Assembly (NCBI RefSeq): GCF_013378055.1
Contig: NZ_CP051130.1
Coordinates: forward strand, 744,001 to 808,000
Direction: 5' to 3'
Source: Parasphingopyxis sp. CP4
GTDB lineage: Bacteria > Pseudomonadota > Alphaproteobacteria > Sphingomonadales > Sphingomonadaceae
Length of the DNA: 64,000 nt
The notes below the pieces were generated by a model. The model searched no databases. It was not told where the DNA came from and was given only the letters and a program-made list of their open reading frames with translations. A program made the translations under genes and the position numbers. Shown here piece by piece: positions 16,088-25,985 of the stretch (positions are counted from its first letter, which is position 1; the number at the start of each line of letters is the position of its first letter).

Positions 16088-16941
16088 TGTTTGGTTTCCC
16101 ATATCTTCAGCGCGCTATCGAGTTCCGTTTCCCAAGCCTTGGGCGTGCCGGTAATCGCCCAAGTCGGTGAACAGTCGAGGACGCTGTATAGCGGCCGTGC
16201 GGCTGCGGTCGGATAATCTCGTGTCGCGATCGGTGTAATCTTGCAGCCACCGATCAACCCCATTTTGCGCGCCTTCGTTTCGATTGCTGATGCAAAACCA
16301 AACCAGCTTGTTTTACCAGAATCAGTAAAATGATGAATGCCCTGTGCGGTTTCGCCGATGAGAATCAAAATAGCATTGGCCAGGCTGTTTGCGTGGGTCG
16401 GGACGCCAAATTGGTCGTCCACAACCTTCAGCTCGTCTTGCTCCCTCATCAACTCCAGCATTCGCGTGAGAAAATTGCCGTGCTCGGCTCCGTAAAGCCA
16501 TGATGAGCGCACGATCAATGGATTGCCATGTGCGAGCGCCGCAACCTCGCCGTCGCGCTTTGTACGGCCATAGGCATTGATAGGATCGGCCGACGCGTTG
16601 GCGGGGTAGGGGCGTTCCGCCGTACCGCCAAACACATAGTCAGTTGAAATATGCACGAACGTGCAGCCGGACTGAGCGCAAATCTCAGAGATTTTCCCGG
16701 GCGCTTCGGCATTGGTAGAATGCGCCATTTCAAGGTCGGTCTCGGCTGCATCGACTGCCGTATAAGCTGCGCAGTTAATGACGGCATGCGGAGCATTCGA
16801 GCGGATCGCATCGTCAATTGCAGCGCTATCGCAGATATCGAGATCAGCATGAGTAAAGGCGATTATCTCATGGTCACCAGATGCCGCTCGAGAGATCGCG
16901 CTGCCGAGCAGCCCTGCTGCGCCGAACAGAATAATCTTCAT
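16084..16941 (-). CDS. rfbD: dTDP-4-dehydrorhamnose reductase
   Basis: 285 residues, making the last step to dTDP-L-rhamnose with NAD(P)H. The Rossmann motif LFGAAGLLGSAI, the segment HISTDYVFGG and the YGRTK catalytic pair are visible. The start at 16941 overlaps the rfbC stop by ATGA. Order and overlaps show a single operon, rfbA-rfbC-rfbD-rfbB. Confidence 0.95.
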   Translation of the reverse strand: MKIILFGAAGLLGSAISRAASGDHEIIAFTHADLDICDSAAIDDAIRSNAPHAVINCAAYTAVDAAETDLEMAHSTNAEAPGKISEICAQSGCTFVHISTDYVFGGTAERPYPANASADPINAYGRTKRDGEVAALAHGNPLIVRSSWLYGAEHGNFLTRMLELMREQDELKVVDDQFGVPTHANSLANAILILIGETAQGIHHFTDSGKTSWFGFASAIETKARKMGLIGGCKITPIATRDYPTAAARPLYSVLDCSPTWAITGTPKAWETELDSALKIWETKQ

Positions 16942-17486
16942 TCGAAAAGATCTGCTTCGGCCAGCGGTAATCCTGCTGCGTCTTTCTCCGAAACAGTTGG
17001 CTTTTGATTGTCGGGAAGCGGCCATTCGATGCCAATATCTGGATCGTTCCAGATGATCGTTCGATCATGTTCGGCGGCATAATATGCTGTGCATTTATAT
17101 GCGACATGGGCGGTGGAAGAGAGGGTCAGAAAGCCATGTCCAAATCCCGGCGGAATCCACAGCATTACTGGCCGGTCGGCGTCAAGTTCATGCCCTGTCC
17201 ATTGGCCAAATGTGGACGAAGCCTGCCGCAAATCGACGGCGACATCATAGATACGGCCGCTGGACACGCGGACCAGTTTTCCTTGGGCCTGGCGTACCTG
17301 ATAGTGGATGCCCCGGAGTACATGCTGCGCCGACCGGCTGAAATTATCCTGGACCCAGGGGCCAGCTATTCCGGCAGTTGAGAACTGATCCTCCCGCCAA
17401 GTTTCCATGAATGAGCCGCGTTCATCTTCGAATTTCGCAAGCTCGACTAGTTGAACACCGTCTAATTCTGTCGGGAGAAACTTCAC
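16938..17486 (-). CDS. rfbC: dTDP-4-dehydrorhamnose 3,5-epimerase
   Basis: 182 residues, the usual length for a cupin-fold RmlC. Diagnostic segments are [16 protein letters not shown], carrying the catalytic His region, and [12 protein letters not shown]. The start is a GTG at 17486 sitting in GTGA, which also contains the rfbA stop. It epimerises C3 and C5 of the 4-keto-6-deoxy sugar. Confidence 0.95.
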   Translation of the reverse strand: MKFLPTELDGVQLVELAKFEDERGSFMETWREDQFSTAGIAGPWVQDNFSRSAQHVLRGIHYQVRQAQGKLVRVSSGRIYDVAVDLRQASSTFGQWTGHELDADRPVMLWIPPGFGHGFLTLSSTAHVAYKCTAYYAAEHDRTIIWNDPDIGIEWPLPDNQKPTVSEKDAAGLPLAEADLFE

Positions 17487-18361
17487 TTCCCGTCCTCTTC
17501 TGCGACACGCAGGAGATAGCCGGCATATCTGTTTTTGCCCATTTCATTGGCCAGAGTTTGGAGGCCTGCCGTTGAAATAAAGCCCTTCCGCCATGCAATT
17601 TCTTCCGGACAAGCAATCTTCATGCCCTGGCGTTCCTCAACAATCCGAACAAATTGGCTGGCGTCCATTAGAGCTTCATGGGTTCCCGTATCGAGCCAGG
17701 CATAGCCCCGCCCCAATCTGGCAACAGTGAGGGCTCCATCCTCTAGATAGCATCTGTTGAGGTCAGTGATTTCCAGTTCGCCACGTGCCGATGGCGTTAG
17801 TCCATGCGCATAGTCGCTTGCCTTGCCGTCATAGAAATACAGACCGGTCACGGCCATATTCGATCTTGGAGATTTTGGCTTCTCATCAATAGAAACAGCC
17901 CGACCATTTTCGTCGAATGCGACAACGCCATAGGCGGTAGGGTCTTGGACAGGGTAACTGAAAACCGTGGCACCCTCGGTCTGCGCAGCGGCGGCGGTCA
18001 GCAGTTGTTCCAACCCACTCCCAAAGAAGATGTTATCGCCAAGGATAAGAGCAGAGGGCTCTCCGGCCACGAAATCCTCACCCACGAGATACGCTTGAGC
18101 AATGCCGCCGGGTTCTGGTTGTACCGCGTAAGACAGGGTTATCCCCCATTGCGTGCCGTCACCGAGCAGGGCTTCAAACTGTGCTTGATCCTCCGGAGTG
18201 GTAATCACCAATATCTCTGTGATTCCTGCCAGCATCAGCGTGCACAGCGGATAGTAGATCATCGGCTTGTCGTAGACCGGGAGGAGCTGCTTCGAAACCG
18301 AAAGGGTTAGCGGATGAAGGCGCGTACCGGCACCACCTGCCAAGATTATTCCGCGCCGCAT
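17483..18361 (-). CDS. rfbA: Glucose-1-phosphate thymidylyltransferase
   Basis: 292 residues. The nucleotidyltransferase signature [18 protein letters not shown] is at the N-terminus, and [13 protein letters not shown] follows. It joins dTTP and glucose-1-phosphate and is the first gene and first step of the dTDP-rhamnose operon. A 116-bp gap separates it from the divergent MBL hydrolase gene; no convincing promoter is visible there. No glycosyltransferase accompanies the operon, so the rhamnose user is encoded elsewhere. Confidence 0.96.
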   Translation of the reverse strand: MRRGIILAGGAGTRLHPLTLSVSKQLLPVYDKPMIYYPLCTLMLAGITEILVITTPEDQAQFEALLGDGTQWGITLSYAVQPEPGGIAQAYLVGEDFVAGEPSALILGDNIFFGSGLEQLLTAAAAQTEGATVFSYPVQDPTAYGVVAFDENGRAVSIDEKPKSPRSNMAVTGLYFYDGKASDYAHGLTPSARGELEITDLNRCYLEDGALTVARLGRGYAWLDTGTHEALMDASQFVRIVEERQGMKIACPEEIAWRKGFISTAGLQTLANEMGKNRYAGYLLRVAEEDGK

Positions 18362-18477
18362 ATATGCCCTTTACACCTATTTCTGAAGATCAGGGATTGG
18401 CGTAAAGCCTTGGCTGCTCCGAGACAATATCTGGCGATCATGCTTGATCCCGCGCGTGATCATGCGAGAGTGGGTCC

Positions 18478-19434
18478 ATGAATAGTCTAAATGCATGGAA
18501 TTACGCGCGCGGTCTGCATGATCTGGGCCATGGCAACTGGGCCTGGCTGCAGCCGGATGGTGGTTGGGGTTGGTCGAACGCCGGTCTGATTGTGGATGGT
18601 GATCAATCACTCTTAGTGGACACTTTGTTTGATGCGCGACTGACGGCAGAGATGCTCTCAGCCATGACCGATGCGACTGGATTGTCAGGCGATGATATTG
18701 GAACGCTGGTCAACACCCATGCAAATGGCGATCACACGCACGGCAATGGCCTGTGCCGCCATGCAGAGATCATTGCGTCGGAGGCCAGCGCGAAAGAGAT
18801 GGCCGAGGTCGACGCAGCCGCATTGAAGACCATGATGGATGCGGCGCCGGGATTGGGCCCCTCGGGCAAATATCTGCTCGACATTTTTGGGGATTTTGAC
18901 TTTGGCAATGTGGCCGAACGTGCACCGACGCGGACATTCTCCGGCGATCTCTCGCTCAAGGTCGGCAATAAATCCGTGTCCCTGATTGAAGTCGGTCCGG
19001 CGCATACCGCTGGCGATGTGTTGGTGCACGTCCCGGACGATCGGATCGTCTATACCGGCGATATCCTGTTTATTGATGGCACACCGATCATGTGGGCGGG
19101 GCCGGTCAGCAATTGGATCGCTGCGTGCGATCGAATCATAGCCATGGATGTTGAGGCGATTGTACCTGGCCATGGACCGATTGCGAGTAAGGACGATGTC
19201 CGCAAGGTGCAGGACTATTTGCGCTTTATCGATCGAGAAGCGCGCGAACGATTTGAGGCCGGCTTGTCCGTCCGCGATGCAGCCCATGATATTGCTTTGG
19301 GTGATTATGAAAGCTGGATCGATTCTGAGCGGATCGCGGTGAATGTCGATACGCTTTATCGAGAATATAGGGGGGATAAGTCCGCACCGAATATTGTCGG
19401 CCTGTTTTCGCTAATGGCGGAGCTTCGGCACTAA
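18478..19434 (+). CDS. MBL-fold metallo-hydrolase with HxNxDH site
   Basis: 318 residues of the metallo-beta-lactamase fold. The metal motif reads NTHANGDHTHGN, so the second His of the standard HxHxDH is Asn. Other ligands look intact: AHTAGDVLVH, YTGDILF and VPGHGP. The Asn variant occurs in a known subgroup of uncharacterised MBL proteins and may bind metal differently. Substrate unknown. It lies divergent from rfbA and its stop overlaps the convergent small membrane gene by 4 bp. Confidence 0.88.
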   Translation: MNSLNAWNYARGLHDLGHGNWAWLQPDGGWGWSNAGLIVDGDQSLLVDTLFDARLTAEMLSAMTDATGLSGDDIGTLVNTHANGDHTHGNGLCRHAEIIASEASAKEMAEVDAAALKTMMDAAPGLGPSGKYLLDIFGDFDFGNVAERAPTRTFSGDLSLKVGNKSVSLIEVGPAHTAGDVLVHVPDDRIVYTGDILFIDGTPIMWAGPVSNWIAACDRIIAMDVEAIVPGHGPIASKDDVRKVQDYLRFIDREARERFEAGLSVRDAAHDIALGDYESWIDSERIAVNVDTLYREYRGDKSAPNIVGLFSLMAELRH

Positions 19435-19691
19435 CCCTTTATTTGCCACCGACCGACGAGCCGTGCGATCCGCGCGCTTGGCGATTTCTTCGGCGTGGCA
19501 TCGAGGATTTTCGCACCACCCAGGAAGACCGCGCCGGTACAGCAAATCGCAAGCGCAATTCCGGCAAGGCCATCATATTCGATGAGGTAGAGCTGAGCCC
19601 GCGCGGTCGCACCGACAGCAAGGGCGTAAATGATCAAATAGGCCTCAAACCGGTTCTTGATGACAAACAGCCTGGCAACGCGTTTCCACAT
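19431..19691 (-). CDS. Small membrane protein of unknown function
   Basis: 86 residues with two hydrophobic stretches, roughly residues 16-34 (AYLIIYALAVGATARAQLY) and 42-60 (GIALAICCTGAVFLGGAKIL). The tail is basic. I do not recognise a family. A good promoter with an adjoining palindrome lies upstream (19745-19789), which supports it as a real, separately regulated gene. Its end overlaps the MBL hydrolase by 4 bp. Confidence 0.65.
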   Translation of the reverse strand: MWKRVARLFVIKNRFEAYLIIYALAVGATARAQLYLIEYDGLAGIALAICCTGAVFLGGAKILDATPKKSPSARIARLVGRWQIKG

Positions 19692-19744
19692 GCCATTTTA
19701 TTAAGCAAAGGCCATGCCAATCCCAGAATTCCGCGATGCACATG

Positions 19745-19789
19745 TTACCAAATATGGTAAATTGTAAGTTAATCCGACAGTGAAGTCAG
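19745..19789 (-). promoter_or_regulatory. Promoter with operator-like palindrome for the small membrane protein gene
   Basis: On the minus strand, CTGACT (19784-19789), a 17-bp spacer and TACAAT (19761-19766) make a sound sigma70-type promoter. Directly after the -10 comes the palindrome TTACCA-N4-TGGTAA (19745-19760), which covers the expected transcription start. That is a classic repressor position. The -35 overlaps the end of astB. Confidence 0.5.
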
Positions 19790-21039
19790 ACCAATTCTAG
19801 CAGATCAAGCGCTTCAAACAGTGCGGCTCTTGCCGTCGCGATTTGCGCTTGGAGATTGGCATCTGCGAGCGCCGATCCATCAATCTCCTCTGGCCATGTC
19901 TGGGAAACCACCGCCGCGATAGTATCGATCTTGGTCTCGCTCATTAGAAATCTTCGATCGATCGTTTCAGGGTCGGCAACAACGCGAAGACGAAGGCATG
20001 CCGGCCCGCCACCATTGGCCATGGATTGCCGCACGTCGACCGGGATCAACTCGCGGATCGGTCCATTGCCCGCGACCATCTCTTCGAGCCAACCCCACAC
20101 CGCTTCGCTGTCTTGCGATTCGGTTGGCAGGATCAATCCCATGCCGCCGCTGGGTAAGGTCACAAGCTGGGCATTGAAGAGATAGGTCTTGATGGCATCG
20201 TCTAGCGATACCCGATCAGTTGGCACCTCGACGATGCTTACGCTCGGCATTGCGGCATGGAGATTTCTGAAGAAGCCATCGCGATCGGCAAAAGCCTGCT
20301 CATGACAGAAAAGGACGTTCTCATTGGCCACGGCAACCACATCATTATGGAATGCGCCGACGGCAATTGCTTCGGGCGACTGTTCGACGAACAGGGCCTG
20401 GTTGGCGCCGAGACCATGTTTCCTAGCTACCGTTTTTGATGCCTCAATATGCTGGCGTGCAGGGAAGGGGCCACCGCTGGTGCCGTAGACAAATATCTCG
20501 ATGCCTGGTTCGCCATGCGCCGGACACAGGCGCATGAAATTGGCTGCGCCTTCGTCTCCAAAAGGAGCCGGAACAGGGTGGTGCACTTTGAAATATGTTT
20601 CGTCTGAAAAGGCAGTGCGTAGCTGGGCAAGAGTTTCCGGCCATTCATGGCTGCGATGCGGCATGGTCATGAGGTTTGCAGGCGTCAGATGGCACCGGCC
20701 GTCAGCCGTATCCGGTGCGGGCGAGACCGTCGCCGCATTTGCCGCCCACATGGATGATGCAGACATGGCATTGGCCAAGATTGAAGGTTCCGCAGAGCCC
20801 GGGTCGGTACCCAATGATGCAAGCCAGTTCGTATCGGGCCTGCGTTGGGGGAGAAAGGCACCCTGCACCAATCCGAGCCGGATATTGGCCCGCATCTTTT
20901 CCAGTCCCTGCAGGGCTGCGGCTCGGGGTTGGGCGATGTTGCCTGCGTTTCGCGAGGAGGCAAGATTGCCAAGGCTCAGCCCTGCATAATTGTGTGACGG
21001 CCCGATAATGCCGTCAAAATTGATCTCAGTGAGCGCCAT
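19786..21039 (-). CDS. astB: N-succinylarginine dihydrolase
   Basis: 417 residues. It hydrolyses N2-succinylarginine to succinylornithine, ammonia and CO2, the second step of the arginine succinyltransferase pathway. The opening INFDGIIGPSHNYAGLSLGN is diagnostic. The Cys nucleophile region GGGPACLRLRV and the His segment GAFHNDVVAVANENVLF are present. It follows astA by 14 bp on the same strand. Succinylornithine transaminase, dehydrogenase and AstE are not in this window. Confidence 0.96.
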   Translation of the reverse strand: MALTEINFDGIIGPSHNYAGLSLGNLASSRNAGNIAQPRAAALQGLEKMRANIRLGLVQGAFLPQRRPDTNWLASLGTDPGSAEPSILANAMSASSMWAANAATVSPAPDTADGRCHLTPANLMTMPHRSHEWPETLAQLRTAFSDETYFKVHHPVPAPFGDEGAANFMRLCPAHGEPGIEIFVYGTSGGPFPARQHIEASKTVARKHGLGANQALFVEQSPEAIAVGAFHNDVVAVANENVLFCHEQAFADRDGFFRNLHAAMPSVSIVEVPTDRVSLDDAIKTYLFNAQLVTLPSGGMGLILPTESQDSEAVWGWLEEMVAGNGPIRELIPVDVRQSMANGGGPACLRLRVVADPETIDRRFLMSETKIDTIAAVVSQTWPEEIDGSALADANLQAQIATARAALFEALDLLELV

Positions 21040-21053
21040 AATCTTTGGTCCCG

Positions 21054-22070
21054 TTATCGCTCGACATAACGAATCGACGTTCCAGCGGTTGCCTGGAGCA
21101 CGTCGGCGGCCTGGGCATCCACTTCAACTTCATTGTCACTGATCGTGCCAACATTGGCATAGCAACAGCGAAAGTCTTGCAGAGAACCGGTCGACGCAAG
21201 TGAGGGCGTGCCAGTTTCGCCCTCAATGTTCGCGATCGAACCGGTGCGCGAATCTGCGATTGCTTTCACATCGTCGATATTGGCTTCCATAGTCGGGCCA
21301 CCGTCAAAGATATCGACATAGCCATTGTAGCGAAAACCTTCTTTCTCAAGCATCCGCATCGCGGCTCGGCCTGAGGGGTGCGGCTTGCCAATTACCGATC
21401 GGGCAGCTTCGGGCAGCATGTTGAGATAGATGGGATGTTTGGGCATCAAATCAGCAATGAACTGATTGCCGTTGCTGGCGTTGAATTCGTCTGCCTCTTG
21501 GAACGACATACCAAAAAACTTGCCCGCGAGCGCATCCCAGAATGCAGATCCGCCAGCTTCGTCGATAACGCCGCGCAGTTCGGCGATCAGCTTGTCGCCG
21601 AAGCGCTTCCGGTGTTCGGCAATGAAGAGATAGCGACTCCGTGCAAGCAACTTGCCCAAGCCGCCAGCGCGTTCATTGGGGTGGAGGAACAAGCCACCAA
21701 CTTCGGAAGCGCCCTCATAATCCGTCGTCAGAGACAGGATCTTGGAGTTGAAGGTCCGATCGAGTTCCTTGCTGTGCTGAGAATAGGTGCTGATGCGATA
21801 GCTGTAGAAGGGCCATCGCTTGCCAACTGCAGCAAATATCTGGGCGGTACCGCGGACATGCCCGGTATGGATATTCTCTAGCGCCAGCAGGAAGAGATCA
21901 TTTGCCGACTCGCCTTCGGTTTTCTCGAAAGCCTCCTGGGATCGCGCAAGTTTTTCTGACAGCGCAGCGCGATCGGGCGGAAGATTTGTGAATCCGCCGC
22001 CGGTGAGCTTGGCCATCTCATAGAGTTGATCCAGATCGTCGCGCCGTGCAGCGCGGACAACGAAACTCAT
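21054..22070 (-). CDS. astA: Arginine N-succinyltransferase
   Basis: 338 residues, single-subunit AstA type. The N-terminus MSFVVRAARRDDLDQLYEMA and the segment GLFLHPNERAGGLGKLLARS (GNAT-like cofactor loop) fit the family. It moves succinyl from succinyl-CoA to arginine, committing it to catabolism. Its ATG overlaps the stop of the upstream M20 hydrolase, and astB follows, giving M20-astA-astB as one transcript. Confidence 0.95.
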   Translation of the reverse strand: MSFVVRAARRDDLDQLYEMAKLTGGGFTNLPPDRAALSEKLARSQEAFEKTEGESANDLFLLALENIHTGHVRGTAQIFAAVGKRWPFYSYRISTYSQHSKELDRTFNSKILSLTTDYEGASEVGGLFLHPNERAGGLGKLLARSRYLFIAEHRKRFGDKLIAELRGVIDEAGGSAFWDALAGKFFGMSFQEADEFNASNGNQFIADLMPKHPIYLNMLPEAARSVIGKPHPSGRAAMRMLEKEGFRYNGYVDIFDGGPTMEANIDDVKAIADSRTGSIANIEGETGTPSLASTGSLQDFRCCYANVGTISDNEVEVDAQAADVLQATAGTSIRYVER

Positions 22071-23275
22071 AATTTTCCCCTCTCGGCGAGCCGGAGAAGC
22101 ACCAGCGCAGAAAGCTGGGCCCGTTCCGGAAGGCTATCAACTATCAAAAACTCATCGGACGAATGGATCGCACCGCCGCGGACCCCCATCGTGTCGACAA
22201 CGGGCACTCCGCAGGCCGCGATGTTATTGCCATCGCAGACACCACCGGTTGATTTCCATGCGATGTCGAGTCCGAGATCGGCGCCGCATTCCTTGACCAG
22301 TCCGAACAATTTCTCAGCTTGCGGATCGATCGGCTTGGGCGGTCGTCCAAAACCGCCATGGACATGGATGTCGACTTCTCTGCGCGTCTGGATATCGGCC
22401 ACGGCTTCGTCGAGCAGGCGTTGTGCCCGGTCCTGATCCTCAAGCGTTTCAGGCCGCATGTTGAGGCGGAGGACAGCATGATCCGGCACAACATTGTTCG
22501 CGCCGCCGCCCTCGATTTTGGCTGGATTGACCTTGAGACCGGGTCCGACGGCTGCTTCAAGCTTCAGCGCCAGTTCGGCCGCTGCCAGTAGCGCACTGCG
22601 ACCTTCTTCAGGATTGCGGCCCGCATGGGCGCTTTTCCCGGTGACAATGATCGACCAGTTCCCGCTGCCGCCACGCGCACCGGCCAGAGTGCCATCGGGA
22701 AGGGCGGGTTCGTAAGTTAGCGCCGCGAGTTTTCCTTTGGCGGCTTGGGCCAGCAATGCAGCGGAACCCGGCGATCCAATTTCCTCATCCGAATTGATCA
22801 CCACCTCATATCCGATCCGTGAGGCAAGGGGTGAAGCCTCAACGGCTTTGAGCGCCGAGAGCATCAGGGCAATGCAGCCCTTCATGTCTGTCACGCCAGG
22901 TCCATTAAGTGTGGAATCATCAAGCCATGTCAGTGTCTGAAACGGGTGCGTCTCGCTAAAGACGGTGTCCATATGCCCCGTCAGCAGGACTTGTACGGGC
23001 GCGTCAGGGCGCACGGTGAGGTGGAGATTCTTGCCGGTTTCGCGTTCGATGACGGTCCCGTCTGGCTGCACAATCTCACCGGACACTGGATCAGCAAGCT
23101 CCAATTCACCTGGAAGCGATGCGAAGGCATCGGCCAGTTCACCGGCGACGGTTTTCAAGCCAGCCAAATTGGTCGAACCGCTATTGATCTGCGCCCAGCG
23201 CTGGGTCTGGTCGAGCATTGGCCCATCGGCGGCTTTTTCGAGCGTGCCGCGTTCGTCTTTTGTCATCTCGGTCAT
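22067..23275 (-). CDS. M20 family metallo-hydrolase in the ast operon
   Basis: About 402 residues of the M20 (carboxypeptidase G2/ArgE/DapE) family. Metal ligands are visible: His and Asp in LLTGHMDTVF, Asp in GPGVTDMKGC, the Glu pair in NSDEEIGSPGSA and the distal His in GGAIHSSDEF. A dimerisation domain (GKSAHAGRNPEEG) lies between. It heads the operon with astA and overlaps it by 4 bp, so it may remove an acyl group from an arginine-pathway intermediate; that is inference. The start could be 23275 or 23266. Confidence 0.88.
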   Translation of the reverse strand: MTEMTKDERGTLEKAADGPMLDQTQRWAQINSGSTNLAGLKTVAGELADAFASLPGELELADPVSGEIVQPDGTVIERETGKNLHLTVRPDAPVQVLLTGHMDTVFSETHPFQTLTWLDDSTLNGPGVTDMKGCIALMLSALKAVEASPLASRIGYEVVINSDEEIGSPGSAALLAQAAKGKLAALTYEPALPDGTLAGARGGSGNWSIIVTGKSAHAGRNPEEGRSALLAAAELALKLEAAVGPGLKVNPAKIEGGGANNVVPDHAVLRLNMRPETLEDQDRAQRLLDEAVADIQTRREVDIHVHGGFGRPPKPIDPQAEKLFGLVKECGADLGLDIAWKSTGGVCDGNNIAACGVPVVDTMGVRGGAIHSSDEFLIVDSLPERAQLSALVLLRLAERGKL

Positions 23276-23409
23276 CGCCACTGCCTTAGGCCGAGACAGC
23301 GCTTGCGTCACCACCTTGCATCCGAAAAGCCGACACGGCATAGGGCGGCTTCTCCTCCCCACCTTTTGCTGATGAAAGGCGCTCTGCGCCGTGCGATTTG
23401 GGAGTATTC

Positions 23410-25506
23410 ATGTCTGATTATGTCGAACGCGCGGGATTGCGCGTAGATGCGCGCCTTGCGGAATTTGTTGAGAATGATGCCTTAACCGGTCTTGGTCTGT
23501 CCGCCGAAGATTTTTGGCGCGGAACAGCCGAAATCTATGGCGAATTTGCGCCAGACAATCGTGCATTGCTCGAAAAGCGCGAAACGCTTCAGGCGCAGAT
23601 CGATGATTGGCACACGGCACGGCAAGGTCAGCCCATTGAACAGGCTGAATATCAGGCCTTTCTTGCCGAGATTGGGTATCTGGTTCCAGAGCCCGACGCC
23701 TTCTCTATCACAACAGAAAATGTTGATGATGAGGTCGCTCGCATTGCCGGGCCACAGCTTGTCGTTCCGGTGCTCAACGATCGATTCCTGCTGAATGCCG
23801 CCAATGCACGATGGGGCAGCCTGTATGACGCACTGTACGGAACGGATGTTTTGCCGGGTGCGGCGAAGCCAGGCGGTTATGATGCTGAACGGGGAGCGCA
23901 GGTTATTACGGCTGCCCGTGACCTTCTTGATGAGTTCCTTCCACTGAATGCCGGAAGCTGGGCGGACTATGCGGGCGGTACGCCCGATCTCCAGGATCCG
24001 AGCCAACTAGTCGGCATGGCTGGCGAGTCCATGCTGTTCCGCCACAATGGCCTGCATTTCGAAGTAATGATCGATCGGGACCATCCGATCGGCAAGACCG
24101 ACGCAGCCGGGATTGCGGATGTTATCGTTGAAGCGGCACTGACAACGATTGTTGATCTCGAAGATTCGGTCGCTGCTGTGGATGCTGAGGACAAGATATT
24201 AGCCTATCGGCATTGGCTCGGCCTGATGCGCGGCGATCTCGAAGCGTCCTTTAGCAAGGGCGGCAAGACGATGCAGCGGTCACTGGCCGCGGATCGCAGC
24301 TACACGGATCAAGATGGCGGGGCAGTCTCCCTGCCTGGCCGCAGCCTGCTATTTGTTCGCAATGTCGGCCACCTGATGACCAATCCGGCTATCCTCTTGG
24401 CTGATGGCAGCGAGGCGCCGGAGGGTATCCTCGACGGCATCATGACCAGCATGATCGCGATGCATGATCTGAAAGGGCTCGGTCGTCATTCGAACAGCCG
24501 CGCCGGATCCGTCTATATCGTGAAACCCAAAATGCACGGTCCGGAAGAAGCGGCGTTCACCAACCGACTGTTCGATGCGATCGAAGATATGCTGGGATTG
24601 GACCGGCATACGCTCAAGGTCGGCGTGATGGATGAAGAACGCCGCACATCTGCCAATCTCGCTGCCTGTATCCATGCTGTGAAAGACCGGATTGTGTTCA
24701 TCAATACCGGTTTCCTCGATCGCACCGGCGATGAAATCCATACATCGATGCAGGCCGGCGCGATGATGCGCAAGGCAGCGATGAAAGAGGCGGATTGGAT
24801 CGACGCCTATGAAGCGCGCAATGTGCAGATCGGCCTTGCAGCCGGTTTCTCCGGTCGCGCACAGATCGGCAAGGGGATGTGGCCGGCACCCGATCTGATG
24901 GCGGATATGATGGAGGCCAAGATTGGCCATCCGAAAAGTGGCGCGAACACCGCTTGGGTGCCGAGCCCGACGGGCGCAACACTTCACGCGCTGCACTATC
25001 ATCGCGTCAACGTGTTCGAGCGGCAAGAAGCACTTTCAGCTGAACCTATTCCCGCGCTCGGGAAACTGCTGACGGTTCCGCTGGCAGACGGCACGAATTG
25101 GTCAGCGGAAGAAATTCGCGAAGAGCTGGACAATAATGCTCAGGGTATTCTGGGCTATGTCGTCCGCTGGATCGATCAGGGTGTTGGGTGTTCCAAGGTC
25201 CCGGACATTCACGATGTCGGCCTGATGGAAGATCGCGCGACCTTGCGGATCAGCTCGCAGCATATGGCCAATTGGCTCTTGCATGGCGTGTGCAGCGCAG
25301 AGGAAGTCGATGCTGCGCTCGAGCGGATGGCTGCCAAAGTGGATGGTCAGAATGAAGGCGATGAGGCTTATGTCGCGATGATCGGCAATCTCGACGACGC
25401 CGCATTCCAGGCAGCCCGGGCGCTGGTCTTCGAAGGTGTTTCGCAGCCGAGCGGATACACCGAGCCGTTGCTCCATGCATTCCGCCGCAAGGTTAAAGGC
25501 AGCTAG
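23410..25506 (+). CDS. glcB: Malate synthase G
   Basis: 698 residues, the size of isoform G (about 720) and not A (about 530). Typical segments are [38 protein letters not shown] with the active-site region, and [14 protein letters not shown]. It condenses glyoxylate and acetyl-CoA to malate. The start at 23410 has GGGAG six bases upstream. Isocitrate lyase is not nearby. Its 3' end overlaps the convergent Nudix gene by 4 bp. Confidence 0.97.
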   Translation: MSDYVERAGLRVDARLAEFVENDALTGLGLSAEDFWRGTAEIYGEFAPDNRALLEKRETLQAQIDDWHTARQGQPIEQAEYQAFLAEIGYLVPEPDAFSITTENVDDEVARIAGPQLVVPVLNDRFLLNAANARWGSLYDALYGTDVLPGAAKPGGYDAERGAQVITAARDLLDEFLPLNAGSWADYAGGTPDLQDPSQLVGMAGESMLFRHNGLHFEVMIDRDHPIGKTDAAGIADVIVEAALTTIVDLEDSVAAVDAEDKILAYRHWLGLMRGDLEASFSKGGKTMQRSLAADRSYTDQDGGAVSLPGRSLLFVRNVGHLMTNPAILLADGSEAPEGILDGIMTSMIAMHDLKGLGRHSNSRAGSVYIVKPKMHGPEEAAFTNRLFDAIEDMLGLDRHTLKVGVMDEERRTSANLAACIHAVKDRIVFINTGFLDRTGDEIHTSMQAGAMMRKAAMKEADWIDAYEARNVQIGLAAGFSGRAQIGKGMWPAPDLMADMMEAKIGHPKSGANTAWVPSPTGATLHALHYHRVNVFERQEALSAEPIPALGKLLTVPLADGTNWSAEEIREELDNNAQGILGYVVRWIDQGVGCSKVPDIHDVGLMEDRATLRISSQHMANWLLHGVCSAEEVDAALERMAAKVDGQNEGDEAYVAMIGNLDDAAFQAARALVFEGVSQPSGYTEPLLHAFRRKVKGS

Positions 25507-25985
25507 GCGTTCAGATAGTCTGAAAACTCGTCGAGCAAGGCCCTGTAGAGATCGCGCTTAAACGGTACGATCAGCTCCGGCAAAGTCCCCGGGTCAGCCC
25601 ATTTCCATGCCCGGAATTCCTGGTGCGAGGTTTCGATATTCACATCCGCGTCGCTGCCGGTGAAGTGCATCAGAAACCAGCTTTGACGCTGACCGCGATA
25701 TTTGCCCTTCCAGATCTTGCCGAGAAGTTCGTCCGGTAGGTCATATTGCAGCTCTTGCGAGGCCCGCGCGACCAGCGATGCCTTGCTTGGAGCAATCCCA
25801 GTTTCTTCTTCCAGTTCGCGAAAAGCCGCAGTCTCGGCGTCTTCGCCTTTATCGATACCACCTTGCGGCATCTGCCAGGCTTCGGTGGACGAATCCAAGC
25901 GTTGGCCGACAAATACCTGCCGGTTTGGATTGAGCAGCATCACACCAGCACAGGGCCGGTATGGCAGATCGTGAAAATTCTTCAT
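25503..25985 (-). CDS. rppH: RNA pyrophosphohydrolase (Nudix hydrolase)
   Basis: 160 residues. The N-terminus [20 protein letters not shown], then [20 protein letters not shown], and the Nudix box continuing to [11 protein letters not shown] match RppH/YgdP closely. RppH removes pyrophosphate from 5' triphosphate RNA to start decay; family members may also act on dinucleoside polyphosphates. The start overlaps the stop of the upstream esterase gene (ATGA). Confidence 0.9.
   Translation of the reverse strand: MKNFHDLPYRPCAGVMLLNPNRQVFVGQRLDSSTEAWQMPQGGIDKGEDAETAAFRELEEETGIAPSKASLVARASQELQYDLPDELLGKIWKGKYRGQRQSWFLMHFTGSDADVNIETSHQEFRAWKWADPGTLPELIVPFKRDLYRALLDEFSDYLNA

Noticed and set aside
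18430-18475. Direct repeat GATCATGC twice between rfbA and the MBL gene
   Set aside because: Only eight bases and no promoter context; could be chance.
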